DNA from: Prorocentrum cordatum
Taxonomy: Eukaryota > Sar > Dinophyceae > Prorocentrales > Prorocentraceae
Assembly (NCBI GenBank): GCA_963575745.1
Contig: CAUYUJ010015282.1
Location: 227,151 to 291,150, forward strand
Reading direction: 5' to 3'
DNA: 64,000 nt
A program made the position numbers and the translations under genes. The notes under the pieces are model-generated. The model made no database searches and was not told where the DNA came from. It was given only the letters and a program-made list of their open reading frames with translations. Positions 20,421 to 34,352 of this stretch are shown piece after piece (position 1 is the first letter of the stretch; every line of letters starts with the position of its first letter).

Positions 20421-20839
20421 GCCGTTTTTATCTTCGTCTAGGTAGGAGAGATAGGTATAGGGAGGGATGCATCGATCACCAATCGCCCATTGATCGCCGA
20501 TATGGGTCTGCTAGCCCCACCCCGCCCAGAAATTCGGATTCGCTATCGGGGGCCTGTCGCGGATCTATGCGCGATGCACCGTCGATTCAAGGTCGATGTT
20601 TTTCCACATGTGCCAATTCCCCTTATCGTTGCCCCTCATGGGTGTTGGCGGCGAGACCGGGGCGGGAAGATGAGGGGCCTGCCCCACATCTCATTCCTCC
20701 CTGGGGCTTGCCACCGAGAGTGGACCATCCACCACTGTCCCGCCATCCATGCCGCATCTGACCGCCTGGCGAACGCCTGTGCAGCATGCCGCACGCCCCA
20801 AGGGGATGCACACCGTATATATCATTATTCAGCCACTCT

Positions 20840-22010
20840 TGAGTACTTGGCGGTTGCGAATGATGACGATTGGCGACGGTGGCGATGTGGATGAGGATGT
20901 TGATGTTGCTGATGGAGAAAATGACGACGAGGGTGAGGGCGAGGGTGAGGTTGAGGTCGAGGTTGATGATGCTGCTGATGATGACGCTGCCGATGGCGAA
21001 GACAATGACGATGACGATGATGGTTATGCTGATGATGCTGATGCTGATGATGCTGATGCTGATGATGATGCTGATGGTGATGATGATGATGTTGATGATG
21101 CTGCTGATAACGATGCTGATGATGTTGATGCTGATGATGATGACGACGAGAATGATGCTGATGCTGTTGATGATGAGGAGGAGGAAGAGGCGGAGGGGGA
21201 GGAGGGGTATGATGAGGATGGTGAGGATAATCATGATGGTTGTGATGATGTTGCTGACAATGATGATGCTGCTGATAGTGATGCCGATGATGCTGCTGCT
21301 GATGATGCAACTGATGATGGTGATGACGATCGTGATGCTGGACACGCTGATGGTTGTGGTGACGACGACGTCGGTGACAGTAGTGACGATGCTTCTGCTG
21401 ATGATGGCGACGAGGACGACGACGAAGATACATCTGATCATGGTGATGATCGTGAAGATGCTGATGATGATGTTGATGCTGACGGTGGTGATTCGCATGA
21501 CGATGATGCTGATGATGATGATGATGCTGATGATGAAGCTGAGGATGGTGCTGCTGCTGATGCTGATGATGGTGATGACGATGATGATGCTGATGAGGAG
21601 GAGGATGATGATTCTGACGCTGCTGCTGATGCTGATAATGATTGTGTGGATGATGAAGTTCATCATGGGGATGATTACGATGACACTGAGGATTGTGCTG
21701 ATGGTGATAATGTTGATGATTCTGCTGGTGCTGGTGATGCTGCTGATGCTGCTAGCGATGCTGCTGCTGTTGGTGTTGGTGTGGTTGTTGTAGTTGTAGT
21801 TGTCGTTGCTGCTGGTATGGTTTTTGTTGTTGTTGTGGTTGTTGTTGTTGTCATTGTTGTTTATGCTGGGTATGATGCTGCTTATGAGGCCGCTAATGAT
21901 CACGACGTTGGGGACACGGGTGATGAGGCTGATGTTGTTGTCGGTGATGGTGGTGGTGGTGATGATGAACATCATGGTGATGCTGAGAGTGGGGACGAGG
22001 TGAAATGATG
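20840..22010 (+). repeat. GAT/GCT array with a long aspartate-rich frame
   Basis: One frame is open from 20749 to 22008, about 419 codons, reading mostly Asp, Ala and Glu. From about 21760 it becomes a GTT/GTG-rich, valine-coding segment before ending. Third-position changes (GAT/GAC) are common. I treat it as repeat, not gene: there is no domain, and the other frames are also long. Confidence 0.75.
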
Positions 22011-22059
22011 ACGGGGGATGTGTATGCAGGGGATGAGGAGGTGAGGAGGGGGTCATATG

Positions 22060-22235
22060 GAGTATGGGCGAGGGGGGGAATGGGGAGGGAGGAGGGAGGA
22101 GGAGGCGCGTCAGAGGGATGAGGAAGAGGAGGAGGAGGAGGAGGAGGCGCGACAGGGGCAGAAGAGAGCTCAGAGGGATGAGGAAGAGGAGAAGGAGAGG
22201 AGGAGGAGGAGGAGAAGGAGGAGGAGTACCAGTAT
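22060..22235 (+). repeat. GGA-rich tract with an imperfect direct repeat
   Basis: GGAGGAGG units are interrupted twice by a CAGAGGGATGAGGAAGAGGA block (about 22110 and 22171), so a roughly 60-bp unit has been duplicated. Confidence 0.75.
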
Positions 22236-22329
22236 AAGCCCCAAAATCATCAATCTTATTGCAAACAAGCCCTGTTAGCTCCCTCTTCACTTGGCCCTAC
22301 AAGGATTTTTTCCACTGCTGGGAGTGCTC

Positions 22330-22890
22330 CGTTGGAAAACAGCCGTTCGAAACTTTTGAGTTGTGCGAGAACACCATTCCTGGGATGTCAACGCCGCGAC
22401 TCACCGTCGGTGTTGCGTCTTGGCGATCCCGAATCGTGCCAGCAAATCATTCCCTGGACTTCAACATCACGAATCAACGTAACTGTCGCGCCCTAACCGT
22501 CCGACATCGTGGCAAACACCGATGCTGGGACGTTGGCAGTGATATCCCTTGAACCTGCTGTATAAACTTTTAAAACGAAAAGCGCGCGGTGCTAAGGCGC
22601 AAGCCACATTTTGAAAACGACCCGCCCTCCATCTGTAAAGCTGTAGCAGCTTGTTAGTGACGAGTGTGCGCGGCGCGAAATCGAGAGCCACATTTTGAAA
22701 CCAACCCGCTTTCCGTCAGCCAAGCTGACAATGTTTTAAGACGGCTGTGCACGACGCCAAGGCGAGAGCCACAATTTGAAGACCACAGGCCCTCTAGCCG
22801 TGAACCCCTTGCACATTTTTGTTTAAACGGATGTCCGCGGCGATAAGACGAGAGCCACATTTTGAAAATGACTTGCCCTCAGTCCGCGGG
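22330..22890 (+). repeat. Dispersed repeat F copy 1, with internal ~86-bp tandem units
   Basis: Four tandem units carry the core GCGAGAGCCACATTTTGAAA (about 22600, 22685, 22767, 22850). They are preceded by ATTCCTGGGATGTCAACGCC at about 22376 and a similar block near 22450. The same parts occur in inverse order and orientation at 42930-43450. No coding frame. Confidence 0.7.
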
Positions 22891-23596
22891 CTCTTGCACA
22901 TGTGAGGAGGCGAAACGCCAGCCCGCCTTTCTGACTGGCCTCGGGGTGCGACAGGGAGGAGTTATTCATAAGGAAAAGGAACGGCTGAGGAGGAGAGAGG
23001 ACAGAGGGGGGGGAGGAGCAGGAGGAAGAGCAGAAGGAATGAGGGTCATGAGGAACCGGAGGTGGAAGGGGGACCAGGACGAGAAAGGGAAATGAGCAGG
23101 GGGAGAGTCGGAGTAGGGAGAGGGGGAGAAGTCGAGAGTGAGGGGGGTGAGGGATGATGCAGGGGGCAGCAGGTAAGCTTGAGGAGGGCGAGCGCGTGAG
23201 AGAGAGAGAGAGCGAGGGGCGAGGAGCGAGGGCGGGACATGGGACGGCATGGGAAGGGGAGACGGGGGAGGGGGCGAGGGAGGGAGGGAGGAGGAACGAG
23301 GAGCTGGACGAGGGCCGTCGCCGATCACGGGGGGGGGAGCAGCCCGACGAGCTCCCCGGAGCTGTCGATGGCCTCTGGCAGGAGACGCTGGACGCTTCTC
23401 CCGGGCTCCCGTCCGGGCCTGGCCCGACTCTGTCTCTGCACGGGCCGAGGCGCCCACGAGGCCTGGAGTCCTCCGATGCTTTTTGGGGCGCGCGGCTCCG
23501 ACGCCCGCCCGCTGCTGCAGTGAGCCGAGCGGAGCCGAGGAGGGCCGCCGCCACGGGGCCCTCGGCGCCGACCTCCCCCCCCTTCTCAAGAGGGGA

Positions 23597-23755
23597 AAGA
23601 AAACACACAGACACAATTCATCGTCCATCCCCCAGAAGATATGGGAAACTGTGGGAAGTGGGGGGGGAGACAGAAACTCAGAAAATATGTGAAGATATGG
23701 GGGATCCTGTTGTTTGTGTATGTATGTGTGTGTCCCAGGGCCCCTTCACTATTGG
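23597..23755 (+). repeat. Dispersed repeat E, copy 1
   Basis: About 150 bp shared with 37122-37265 and 38540-38695: GGGAAAGAAA...CACAGACAC, then CATCGTC, a purine block with GGAAGTGGGGGGGA, CAGAAAATATG, and GGGCCCCTTCAC. The three copies share orientation. Copy 1 lies just upstream of the first M16 exon. Confidence 0.75.
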
Positions 23756-23782
23756 GTGTGCCCTCGGCGCTCTGCAGTGGAG

Positions 23783-23830
23783 GCGGACACCCGCACGTAC
23801 CAGCACACCGTCATCCAGAACGGGCTGCAG
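23783..23830 (+). CDS. M16 gene exon a (48 nt)
   Basis: Codes ADTRTYQHTVIQNGLQ, the R-Y...L-x-NGL stretch that precedes the first core strand of M16A peptidases. The donor is CAG|GCCCGC. The acceptor is taken as GGAG|GCG; TGCAG|TGG six bases upstream is an alternative. Phase 0 at both ends. Confidence 0.75.
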
Positions 23831-26800
23831 GCCCGCTTCCGCGGGAGCCGCCGGGGGCGGCCCCTTCGGCCCGTTCTGGGCTTCTGCCCTTCGGCCTCGC
23901 TTCTCCCCGTCCCCATCCCCATCCCTCTGCACGAACGAGATGGGTATAGAAGAATGGGTACACTGCCCAACAACAGTTCCTGTTCATTTTGAACAAGACT
24001 CGCTGTCCGCGCCGCCGCGGCCTGTGTCCATTTGAGACAGAAGGCCGCCCGCCCAACAGCGGCCGCGTTGTTTTGGGACAACATATGCTGTTGGGCATTG
24101 TACCCGTTTTTTCCGTACCCATTTCGGGCGTCCAAATCCCGATCCCCACCATCCTACCACCCAAGTTGTGGATCTGCCCCTGGGATCTCGAAGGATCACC
24201 CTTTTTCCCAATCTGGGGGGCACATCTACCAGTGGGGCCCAGGCCACGCCAGTGAGGATCGGGATCCGTCTAACGAGTCTCGCCTCCGCCTTGCTGTCTG
24301 GTGAGTGGCTGATGACTGGCTGATCTCTCTGCCTCTCCTCTGCTGTCGTTATGGCAGGGCAGCAGGGGGCTGTTGAACGGCTGGCTTCTCTCTCTCTCTC
24401 TCTTTCTCCCTCTCTCGCCCCCTCTGACAGTGGTCTTTCTCGTCCTCCTCCTCCTCGTGGCGAATCTTCTCCTCCCCCCCTCCTCTTCCTCCTTTTCCTC
24501 CTCTTCCTCCTCCTCCTCGTCTTCCCCCCTGATCGATACCCCCTCCCTCCCTTCTCCTGCATCTCTCATTTCTCTGTCCCTCCCTCCCTCGTTATCTATC
24601 AAGTCCTCCCTTCTCGTGCGGAAGATTTCCGAACTTGCCGCTACCTTCGCCGCTGCTGAACGCCTCCCGTACCGTGGGCGCGGCGGCGCGGTTAGTCACG
24701 TATTTCTCTTGAGGCGCTGAATCCGACAGAATTGTTCCTCCGAGTAGTCGAGATGGCATCGACCCCGGCCACCTCCCAGTTTCCCCCGCTCTCCGTGCAT
24801 GCTGCCGTTGAGGGGCATCTCGTCGCCTTCCAGGTCTCTTGCCACTCAGTTCTTCAAGCCGAGATCAGGGTCCTCGGCCGCTGCGCCGAGAAAGCGCCAG
24901 TTCGAGCCACAATGGTGCGGAATCCGAGTCTCATAGTTTCGTATTCCTAGCGGGTGGGGAAACACATTAAAAGCGGGCGCCATCTCCTTTTCTTTTGGAT
25001 CCTTTTTTGGCGACCTTGGGGCCATTTTCAGGCTGCCGATACCCACACAGTTTTGGTTTGAGCATTGCTGTGCCTTGGAACGCTGGTCTGTGCGCATGCA
25101 GATTGGGTATGCCCAGAGTCGGCGAAACCAGGGTGCATGCTCACGCACTATGATACGCAACACAGTCGGGGCGCTGAAGAAGGAACCCTTTTCGTTTGGG
25201 AGGGGCTCGGTTATCCTTAATCGTTTCACAGGTTGCCTAAGGTTTTCCTTAGGTGTTTTTTTGGAAAGCCGAAGCTTACAACTTATGGTTAAACGGGGCC
25301 TCTTTCCTTATTTGGGGTTCCTTAGGTCAACGCCCCGATTGTGCTGCGTTCATGGTTTCCCCATGGAAACAAGTTCGACGACACGGCTACAGCAACAAGT
25401 CAACACCTCTCAGCTAGGGATGGGGCCTGGGGGCGCTGCCGTCCCAGCCTGACGGCCGGGGGCCTCGCTGAACGAAGGCACACCAATGATTCTGGCCTCT
25501 CGGGATGCCAGTAGCTCCTCCTCCTCCTCCTCCTCCTCCTCCTCCTCCTCCTCCAGCTCCTTCTCCTCCTCAAGGGGGGGGGGCAAGACGATGATGAGGA
25601 GGAGGCGGAGTAGGATACTGCTCCCGACGCTGGCTTTACGCCACGCGGCGCGCAGCGCAGCACCCCCCCGTGGGCAGCTACGAGAAGCGCACTTCACCCT
25701 GAAGGGACGGAGGAGGGCAGAGGATGGAGGTGGGAGGGAGGAGGACACAAAGAAATGAGGAGGGCCGGGGGATGAGGGAGCACAGGTGATTGAGGATGGT
25801 GGTGCTGAGGTGGTGAAGGAGGCGGATGCCGAGGAGAAAGGAACGAAGGAAGGAAGGAGGGAGGAAAGGAAGGCGAGCAGGAGGAGGAGGCGGAAAGCGG
25901 CAGGTTATTTTCAGACACGTTGCTGTGCTTCTGGAAGTCGAAGGATGGTTTCGGACGAGTTTGTCGTGGCACCGGGCTGCCAAACAGTCAACGAGAAACG
26001 GTTCCTTAATAGAGTGCCGACGCTAGCTGCACATTGGACGATGGAACGGCGCCAGCAGGATGAACGGCGGAAAAGGGATGGGGGTGTGCTGACCAGGTGC
26101 TGAACATCCAGGACAAGCGCAGCAACAGGGCTGCGTTCGCCATGGCTGTCCAGGCGACTTCTCCCGCCCCCGCCAGCCTGTCGACGCCCCGCCTGCCCGC
26201 CGGGCTTCCTTTCCGCTCTCTTTCTCTCTCTCTCTCTCTCTTTCCCTCTCTTGCTGCTTCTCGATCCGATCTGCTCGTTTCCGACCCGTGAGGTGCACCC
26301 GCGCGGGTTCGGGGGCAGGAAGGCGTCGGCGGACTGGGGAGGGCCGGGAGGGGGGAGAGTGGAGGTCGGGGGAAAGAGGGCGGGGGCGACCAGAGCGGGG
26401 GAGCCGACCCTGCCAAGTCAAAGGTACTCTTTGTGTCCTGTGCATCGCGCCGAGTCGGAGGAGTCTCGTGTCCTGGGCCACGTTGCCGTCGGAAGAGTCT
26501 TGCGTCCTGTCGCGCGTCCTGTGCAGTCAGTTCTGCCTGCACGGGGAGAGAGCCGCGGGGGGAGGTGGAGGAGAGAGGACGCGCCCGGTGAGCCGACAGC
26601 CCCAGCTGCGCACGCAGGGACACCGGCAGATCTGCCCCTCCGCCACCCCCCTCCCCTCCTCCCGCCCCCCCGCCCCGACCCCCTCCTCCTTCTCCCTGGG
26701 CCCCTGCTCTCCACCCCCCCTTTACCCCCTATCCCCTCCTTCTCATCTCCCCCATCCCCTCCATCCTCCCCCTCCTCTCCCGCTTCGACTCCCAACGTCG

Positions 26801-27813
26801 TGATCCGTACAGCACGCAGGCTCCCGACGGTCTCCATGCTTTCCCGTGGTCCGCTTTCCATCCCCGTTTCCCTTCCCTCCTGTGTTCTTTCAAGGCTCGA
26901 GGGGTCCAGATCTCCCCGGACCGCTGCCCTCCCGTGCCCGCCCTTCTCCTTCTCGCCCCCCTTCCCCCCCGCCCCCCCTTCCTCCGATACGGCTGCGTGT
27001 GTCGGGCCGACGCGTCCACTCGCGTTTCTCGCTCTGCGGCGAACGTCGGCCTGGCGCCTTCTGGACCATGCCTCCCTCCTTCAAGATCGGCCCATGGATG
27101 CGTCTTGATCAGAACTCCTGCCATGGCGACGAGAAGTTTTTCAGGGGGTCTAAAGACGTTCAGTAACCTCCACCGTCGCCGATCGACTCGATCCTCGATA
27201 CCACTCTCCCTTCGAACTGACCCTGGAGTTTCCATCCTCGAATCTTGATTCTCGAAGCTTGATGCTCGAACGTGGATGCTCGAAACTCGACCCTCGGTTC
27301 TGATTGATCTTCGGCCGTCTTCGATTATCCTCGATCTTAGACCCCAGGTCATCAGGTAAGTCTTGCCCTCGGCTTTGAGGTGATACGAGCCGCGATCTCC
27401 ACATACCTCACGCGCCATGAGCTTCTCCCGAGCAGCACCCCTCACCCCACGGCCCGCCACCCCAGAACGTGCGAGGAGTGCGCCGATGTCCATTCTGTGC
27501 AGGGCCCGAGGACTCTGGAAGGCAGACGGGCCTGAGGAGGAGGAGGAGGAGGAGGAGGAGGAGGAGGAGGAGGAGGGGGGGGAGGAGGAGGAGAAGTAGG
27601 AGCAAGATCCGGAGGGGGAGGATGTGGCGGAGAACAAGGAGGAGGCGGTGGAGGAGGAGGGTGATGATGCTGATGATGCTGATGATGATGATGATGCTGA
27701 GGATGCTGATCATGATCATGATGATGCTGTTGTTGATGATGATGATGCTGATGATGATGATAATGGTGGTGATGATGATGATGATGAGGATGCTGATGCT
27801 GATGCTGATGCTG

Positions 27814-27864
<51 letters not shown>

Positions 27865-30800
27865 ATGATGATGCTGATGTTGATGCTGATGCTGATGCTG
27901 ATGCTGATGCTGATGCTGATGATGATGCTGATGATGCTGATGATGATGCTGATGATGATGATGATGAGAAGGAGGAGGAGGAGGAGGAGGAGGCGTTGGA
28001 AGAGGATGAGTTGGAGGAGGAGGAGGAGGAGGAGGAGGAGGTGGAGCAGGCCCCACGCCTGCTGTTCAGGTGAGGGTACCAGTCGCGGGACTCGGACGCC
28101 TGTTGGGCATTCCTATGGGCAGGGGAAAGGTTTTTTTTGCCTCCCACCTGCGAGAGCGGGGCCGTGACGAAGTCAGCCGTGCCCACAGCAGCCGCCCTAC
28201 AATCGCCTACCGCCGCAGTCCACTTCGATCCCCTCATCTCCCTCCCGTTTCGAGGCCGTGACCCTCTCCTTCTTCCCTCTTCTCCTCGACCTGTTCTGTT
28301 TTCTGCTGTCGCTTGCGTGCTTCTTTCGCAGCGTGTCCCACCGGCCGGTGACTCCAGGTGCGCCCGCCCCTGGAGCCGTCTGGGCTCACTCATTTGTTAT
28401 CACACATCCCAGGGACTCACTGGCTCTGGGGGGGGGGGCTGCGCCTGAAGACCTCATCGCTCGGGGGTGGACAGAAACCCCACCCTGACACGTCGATTAG
28501 TGAAGTGTCCGTTTTCGGTGCTCGAGAGGGCGCCGCGGCCGTTATTTTCCAGGCTTGCGCCCGCCAGGTTTGGGCCCGAGGTCGTTTTCACTCAACCACG
28601 GTTTGCTAAAGGGAGGTCTCTCCATCCCCGAATCGCCATCGGTGTCTCAGCACACCGGGAGGAGCAGAGGGGGGGGGGGGGATGGGGCGGAGGCGGGGGA
28701 GGGAGAGCAGCCGCCCGCCGCGGAGCAGGCGGGCTCGCTGGACGACCCGGCGGAGCTGCCCGGGCTCGCCCACTTCTGCGAGCACATGCTCTTCCTGGGC
28801 ACCAGCAGGCGCGCGCCCCCTCTCGGGCCTCGTCCTCTCCTCGATGGTTTTGCATACAGCACCCTCCCCACCCCGAGTCAGATTCCACCCCGCGGGTCCA
28901 CGTTCAGTGTGCAGCAGCCACGCCCCAGGGAGGGACTTGTGTGTGGCAAGCCTGCGACCAGGACCCTCGCCCACCCCCCAGGGCTTTTGGGCATAGGATA
29001 CAAACTCTGCGGGCGGACCCTTCCTGCTTCCTCCTCCTGGCCGCTTCCGCGCCTTCCTCATCATCCTCCCCTGTTCCTCCGCCCCCATCTGCGGCTGCAC
29101 ATAAACTGAAGAGCGAGAGGGTCTAGTAGTAGAGTGGCCCAGCCAGCCTGTGCACAATGACGGGTGCTTTCACAGGAAAGGTCTCCGTTCGCGTTTCCGA
29201 AGTAAGGTTCCAGAAAGTCCCAGGAATGGGTATTCTCATGTGGTGTTCGGAGAGGGCCGGGAGGTCCTTTGCAGGGGCATCGCCCTTCTTTGGTTTCCCC
29301 TTTCCCAGACTCCCAAGGCTGCGGAATTATGTGGGCTGTCTGTGGCGGGCCAATCGGTTGGCTCTTCCTGGAAGCAATGGTTTTCCAGACGGTTCACATG
29401 TCATTCGAGAGTTCAGCCTTGCAAAGAAGTTAGTGGCTATCATACGAAAGGCCGTACAGTGGCTGCTTGATGGGTTTTGGATGGAGGTCTGTAATCCCTG
29501 ACACGGGTGAAGGAGACGATACGGCTATAAGGTGGGAACAGGGAGATGCCCCCGGCCATCGGCCGAGCAGGCAGCATCATCGGCCTGAGATCTCGGAGTC
29601 GGGATATCCGAGCCTGTGATTGCGCGCACGCTGCAAGCCTTTTGCGCCTCTGTGGTCATAGCCCGACTTGCCTGAATTTCATAAGCTCAGTGAGTACCCC
29701 TCTGTCCCCAAGGCTTAGGCCGGGCAGATCCCTCTACAGGAGGACTATACAACATAGTCAAACATCGTATGGGGACGATGTTTTGCTTCATTCGTTGATT
29801 ATGTTTGGGCATGTTTTGTTTTTTTGGTCATTCAACATCCGCCTGTAGGGGGACATGCCCGACCTAACGCAAGGCAAGCCTGTTCACCCAGACCGCTAGC
29901 GGGGCTGGATAGGCTTTTCGTTGCAGTCTGAGTGTTGTCTCAGAGGCCCCAGAGCTGTTTCGAAATCCAAACTAGGTTTGTCCAAGGGCGGGGTCGGGAT
30001 CGGCATTCGAGGACTCAGTGCGCCCAATTTTCTTGTGCGGGGCCACGACATGTTGTACCTGGATGCTGGCGACGGCGCTTTTCTCCTCAAAGCCTCTTGT
30101 GTTGGTTTTCGTTTTGAATAGAGCGCTCTGCTCTCCATCCCTCTCCTTCTGCTGCTCGCCTCCTCCGGCCTCCACCCGGCTCCCCCTACAGACGTACAGC
30201 CTTTCGTCATGGCGTGTTCCGCGAGTTTTTTGCAGTCAGGTTTCGCAGCACAACCACCACACATCACCGCAGGTGATGTAGGATGTTGGTGGTGGAGCAA
30301 TGCTCGAGCAATATTGGAGCAATGATATGATAGTAACAGAGCAAGGAGTGGGCAACACTGGAGCAATATATGAACAGCCGTGGAGCATGAATGTCGCGCC
30401 CTGTCGCGAGAAACAGTATTGACAACTTCCATTAGATAGGTCAGTGCAGATTCTCGGGGGAACCACGTACTTGAAGTAGGTATGGTCAACTGTCACGATT
30501 GGCCCTGGGCCTTTTTGCGCAACACCACCGAAAACAACCATACCGTCTATATCATCCAGAAATTCACCGATAGTTGAAAATCCAAACAATCGTGGCATTC
30601 CAACAGTTCTCTATTTCATCTGGGGTCTTGTGGATTCTAGGGAGACCCACGGTGAAGCAGGGTTGGACACCATAGCGAAGTAATGCTGATTGACACAGAA
30701 GGCCACGTATATCCCCCACGATGTCAGAATGGTGGCAGACACATGTAATAATGACACAATAATGGAGCAGCCATTGAGCAATGATGGGGCAGTACTGGAG

Positions 30801-33800
30801 TATAGCCATGAAGTAAGACTGGAGCAAGCATGGAACAACACTTGAGTAATACTGGAGTCAGGATGGGACAATCATGGAGCAAACATGGAGAAACCACGGC
30901 GCAATAGTGGGGCGACAATGGAGCAACACGAGAGCAAGAACGGAGCAACGCTGGAGCATTATTGGGACACGCATGGAGCAAAATGGGTGCACCAATGGAG
31001 CACGCGCGAAGCAATAACGGAGCCATTTTGGAGTTGTTGTGCACCAGGACAGGCATTCAGGACAGTGGAGCGATAACACGTGGAGTGGTAATTACAAGGG
31101 ACAGGATTCAGAAGGAACAGCCCGTATAATTGAAAATTGAGGACAGACACAGAGGTGCAGGCGATCGGACGCCAAGGAGAAACACGCTTAAACGATGAAG
31201 CCGCTCTGGCAATTGAGTCAATGGAGTAACGGTGCCCCAGCAAGGAACGGACACGGGGCCAGGGCGGAGCATACATGGAGCAATAATGGAGCATGACCGG
31301 TATCAGATCGGTGCGATCATGGAGCAGGAATGGTGCAGTATTTGAGCAATCATGGAGCAATAATAGGGCAATGCTGGAGTAATAGCGGAGCAAGCATGAG
31401 GCCATAATGGACCCACCATGACGCAACAATGGACACACCATAATGGACCCAGCCATAATCATCAGTTTTGAACGCAACGGCGCTACCTCCCCAGAAAGAA
31501 CCCAGGTACGTTGTCGTTGGTTCATTTTTCATCCGCTGGCGGCGTTACAGCTTGCTGTGTTTCCTCTCTGACAGCGCATTGCACGCGTCAGGGAGGACTC
31601 GCCATTCCCCTGTTGTACCGTCGGGCTGACATCCATTTGTTCCATCAGACAATGGCACATCATGACTACTACCTCCTCTACCCTGACTCTGTCCAGAAGA
31701 TGTCCCGCCCTCTCCGCCTACATAGGTTTTTCCTACCGTCATTTACCGTCTGATTGTTTTCGCAGTCTCAGAACGGTGCTCCCGCTGCAGCGCTCTTGCC
31801 TGAGCGTGGGACCCTTCTGCTGGGTCGAAGTCCGATATCATCATCACTGTCGCGCCCTCATTTCCCTTCCTCCGCCTTCCCGTTGTCCTCCTGCTCGTCC
31901 CGCGTCTTTTACTCCAGTTCATGCCGGTGCTGTCCGTCCGTCCTCCTCCTCCAGCTCATCCGCTATCTCCTCTTTCTCCTCCTCCCCCTCCTCCTTGTCA
32001 TCTCCCTCCTGTTATGCACGCAGTTCCCTTGCGTTCTTTCTGGGGGTTCCAGATCCGTTTCGACGCGCGTCCGCGGATAGAGACAATCAACGTGATGGTA
32101 CGGGATTGGAGGGAGGGGTAGGACACCGTATATGACGCGAGCGCACTTAGCTTGCCCTCCCCTGTCGACACGTCCCCTCTCCCCTGTCCCCCTGCCCCCC
32201 TCCCCTCTCCCCTGTCCCCCTCCCCTCTCCCCTGTCCCTCCCGTCCCCCCCGTCTCCCCTGTCCCCTCCCCCCCTCTCCCTGATTTCCCCCCCTCCTCCC
32301 CTGTCCCCCTCCCCCCCTCGGGGCCCTGCCCCACGTTCCACCCTGCCCCTCCACCAACAAACCACTCCCCCCCTTGCCTCTTCACTCCACTTCTTTTTTC
32401 TTCCTCCTTTCTCCTCTTCGACCCCTTCTTCCTCCCCTCGACCCCTCGACCCCTTCTTACTCGACACTCGACCCCTTCCTCCCCTCGACCCCTCGACCCC
32501 TTTCTCCCTTCTTCCTTCCCTCGACCCCTTTCTCCCTTCTTACTCCCCTCGACCCCTTCTTACTCCCTTCTCCGCCTCCCCCCCTCGCGCGGTGGGGTCC
32601 TTGTCCGCCCCACGCCACTGTGTGGCACGCTCGGAGGAGGAGAAGGAGGGCGAGAAGAAGTGGGAGGCTGTGGAGTAGGTGGAAGGCATGGCAGAGGTGT
32701 CGCGGTAAAAGCAGGGGGAGGAAGGGGAAGAAGGGGGGCGGCCGAGCAGGCACGACGAGCAGGTTTAGCAGCACAGCGAGGAGGAGGGGTGTGCACGCCA
32801 GGGTCTCGGAGGTGGCCCAGACCTTCGGCGGCGGCCGCTCCCCGACTGGAGTCGAAAGGTGGCCGCGCGCTTGAGCGGAGCTAGCTTTCTGTGGGCCCAG
32901 CGGCTGCAGGGGGCAGCCCGGTGTCCCGATGTGAGCGAAGGCCGGTTGCGCGTCATTATTTGGTTGCCGCGTTCGTTGAATCTCTCTCTCCCTCCTACCC
33001 TCCCTGTCCCTCACACCCTGTGTGCCACTCCTTCCCCCCTTCCTGCTCCGTCCCCCCAGCCTCCATTCTCTCTCCCTCCGTCCGACCAGATCGGCTATTG
33101 CGAGCGACCCGCGAGGTACCCCCTGCCAGACGATTACCGCAACTTCATGTCCGCTCATGGTGGTTGTGGAGCTAAACAAAAAGCTGGGTGAAGAGGGGAG
33201 ACGGCTGAGGGGGATTATGAGGAGGAAGAGGAGGAGGAGGAGGAGGAGGAGGAGGAGGAGGAGGAGGAGGAGGAGGGGTAGGAGGAGGGGGGGGGGGGGG
33301 GAGGAGGCGGAGGAGCGGGGAGGAGGAGGAGGAGCAGGAGTAGGCGGAGGAGGAGGGGGAGGAGGATGAGGAGGCGGAGGAGGAGGAGGAGGAGGAGGAG
33401 GAGGAAGAGGAGGAGGAGGAGGGGGAGGGGAGGGGGATGATGAGGAGGAGGAGGATGAGGAGGAGGAGGAGGAGCAGCAGGAGGAGGAGGAGGAGGAGGG
33501 GGAGGAGGAGGAGGAGGAGGCGAAGGAGGAGGAGGAGAAGGAGGGGGAGGAGGAAGAGGAGGAGGAGGGGAAAGGGGAAGGGGGAGGGGGAGGGGGAGGG
33601 GCAGGGGGAGGAGGATGAGGACGATGATGATGACGATGCTGATGATGGATGATGGTGATGCTGCTGATGATGATGATGATGATGATGATGGTGATGATGA
33701 TGCAGATGCAGATGCTGATGCTGCTGATGCTGATGCTGATGCTGATGATATGCTGCTGCTGATGCTGATGATGCTGATGATGATACTGATGCTGATGCTG

Positions 33801-34105
33801 ATCATTATGATTATGATGATGATGATGACGACGACGATGACGATGCTGATGATGATGATGCTGATGCAGATGATGGTGATGATGATGATGATGATGGTGA
33901 TCATGATGATACTGATGATGATGCTGATGATGATGGTGATGGTGATGCTGATGCTGATGATGCTGATGATGATGATGAGGTTGATGATGATACTTATGCT
34001 GATCATGATTATGATGATGATGATACGTATGATGATGATGATGATGCTGCTGATGATGATGATGATGATGATGATGGTGATGCTGATGATGATGATGATG
34101 ATGAC

Positions 34106-34138
<33 letters not shown>

Positions 34139-34316
34139 CTGATGTTGATGATGATGTTGATGATGAGGATCATGATGATGATGCTGATGATGATGATGAT
34201 GATGCTGATGATGATGATGATGCTGATGATGATGATGATGATGACGATGATGATGATGCTGATGCTGCTGATGATGATGACGATGATCAGATGATCATAT
34301 GATGATGATGCTGATT

Positions 34317-34352
<36 letters not shown>

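Larger units (their letters stand above)
28809..33115. other. Third M16 intron
   Basis: Starts GCGCGC and ends GCGAG. It contains MITE A copy 1, the GGAGCAA minisatellite and C/T-rich blocks at 31850-32600. The balanced-composition stretch 29100-29700 has open frames without any recognised domain. Confidence 0.6.

Noticed and set aside
20623-22290. 555-codon - strand frame rich in Ile and Ser
   Set aside because: Shadow of the GAT/GCT array; the other phases are long as well.
22570-22885. Possible CRISPR array (regular units with similar words)
   Set aside because: The whole ~86-bp unit is repeated and diverged, with no constant repeat plus unique spacers. A eukaryotic tandem repeat.
27442-28393. 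Poly-His, poly-Gln and poly-Ser frames
   Set aside because: Products of the GAT/GCT/GGA repeats inside an M16 intron.
28555-29109. 184-codon frame containing the HFCEH motif taken as a whole protein
   Set aside because: Only 26 residues match M16; the flanks are low-complexity and bounded by usable splice sites, so only the exon is annotated.
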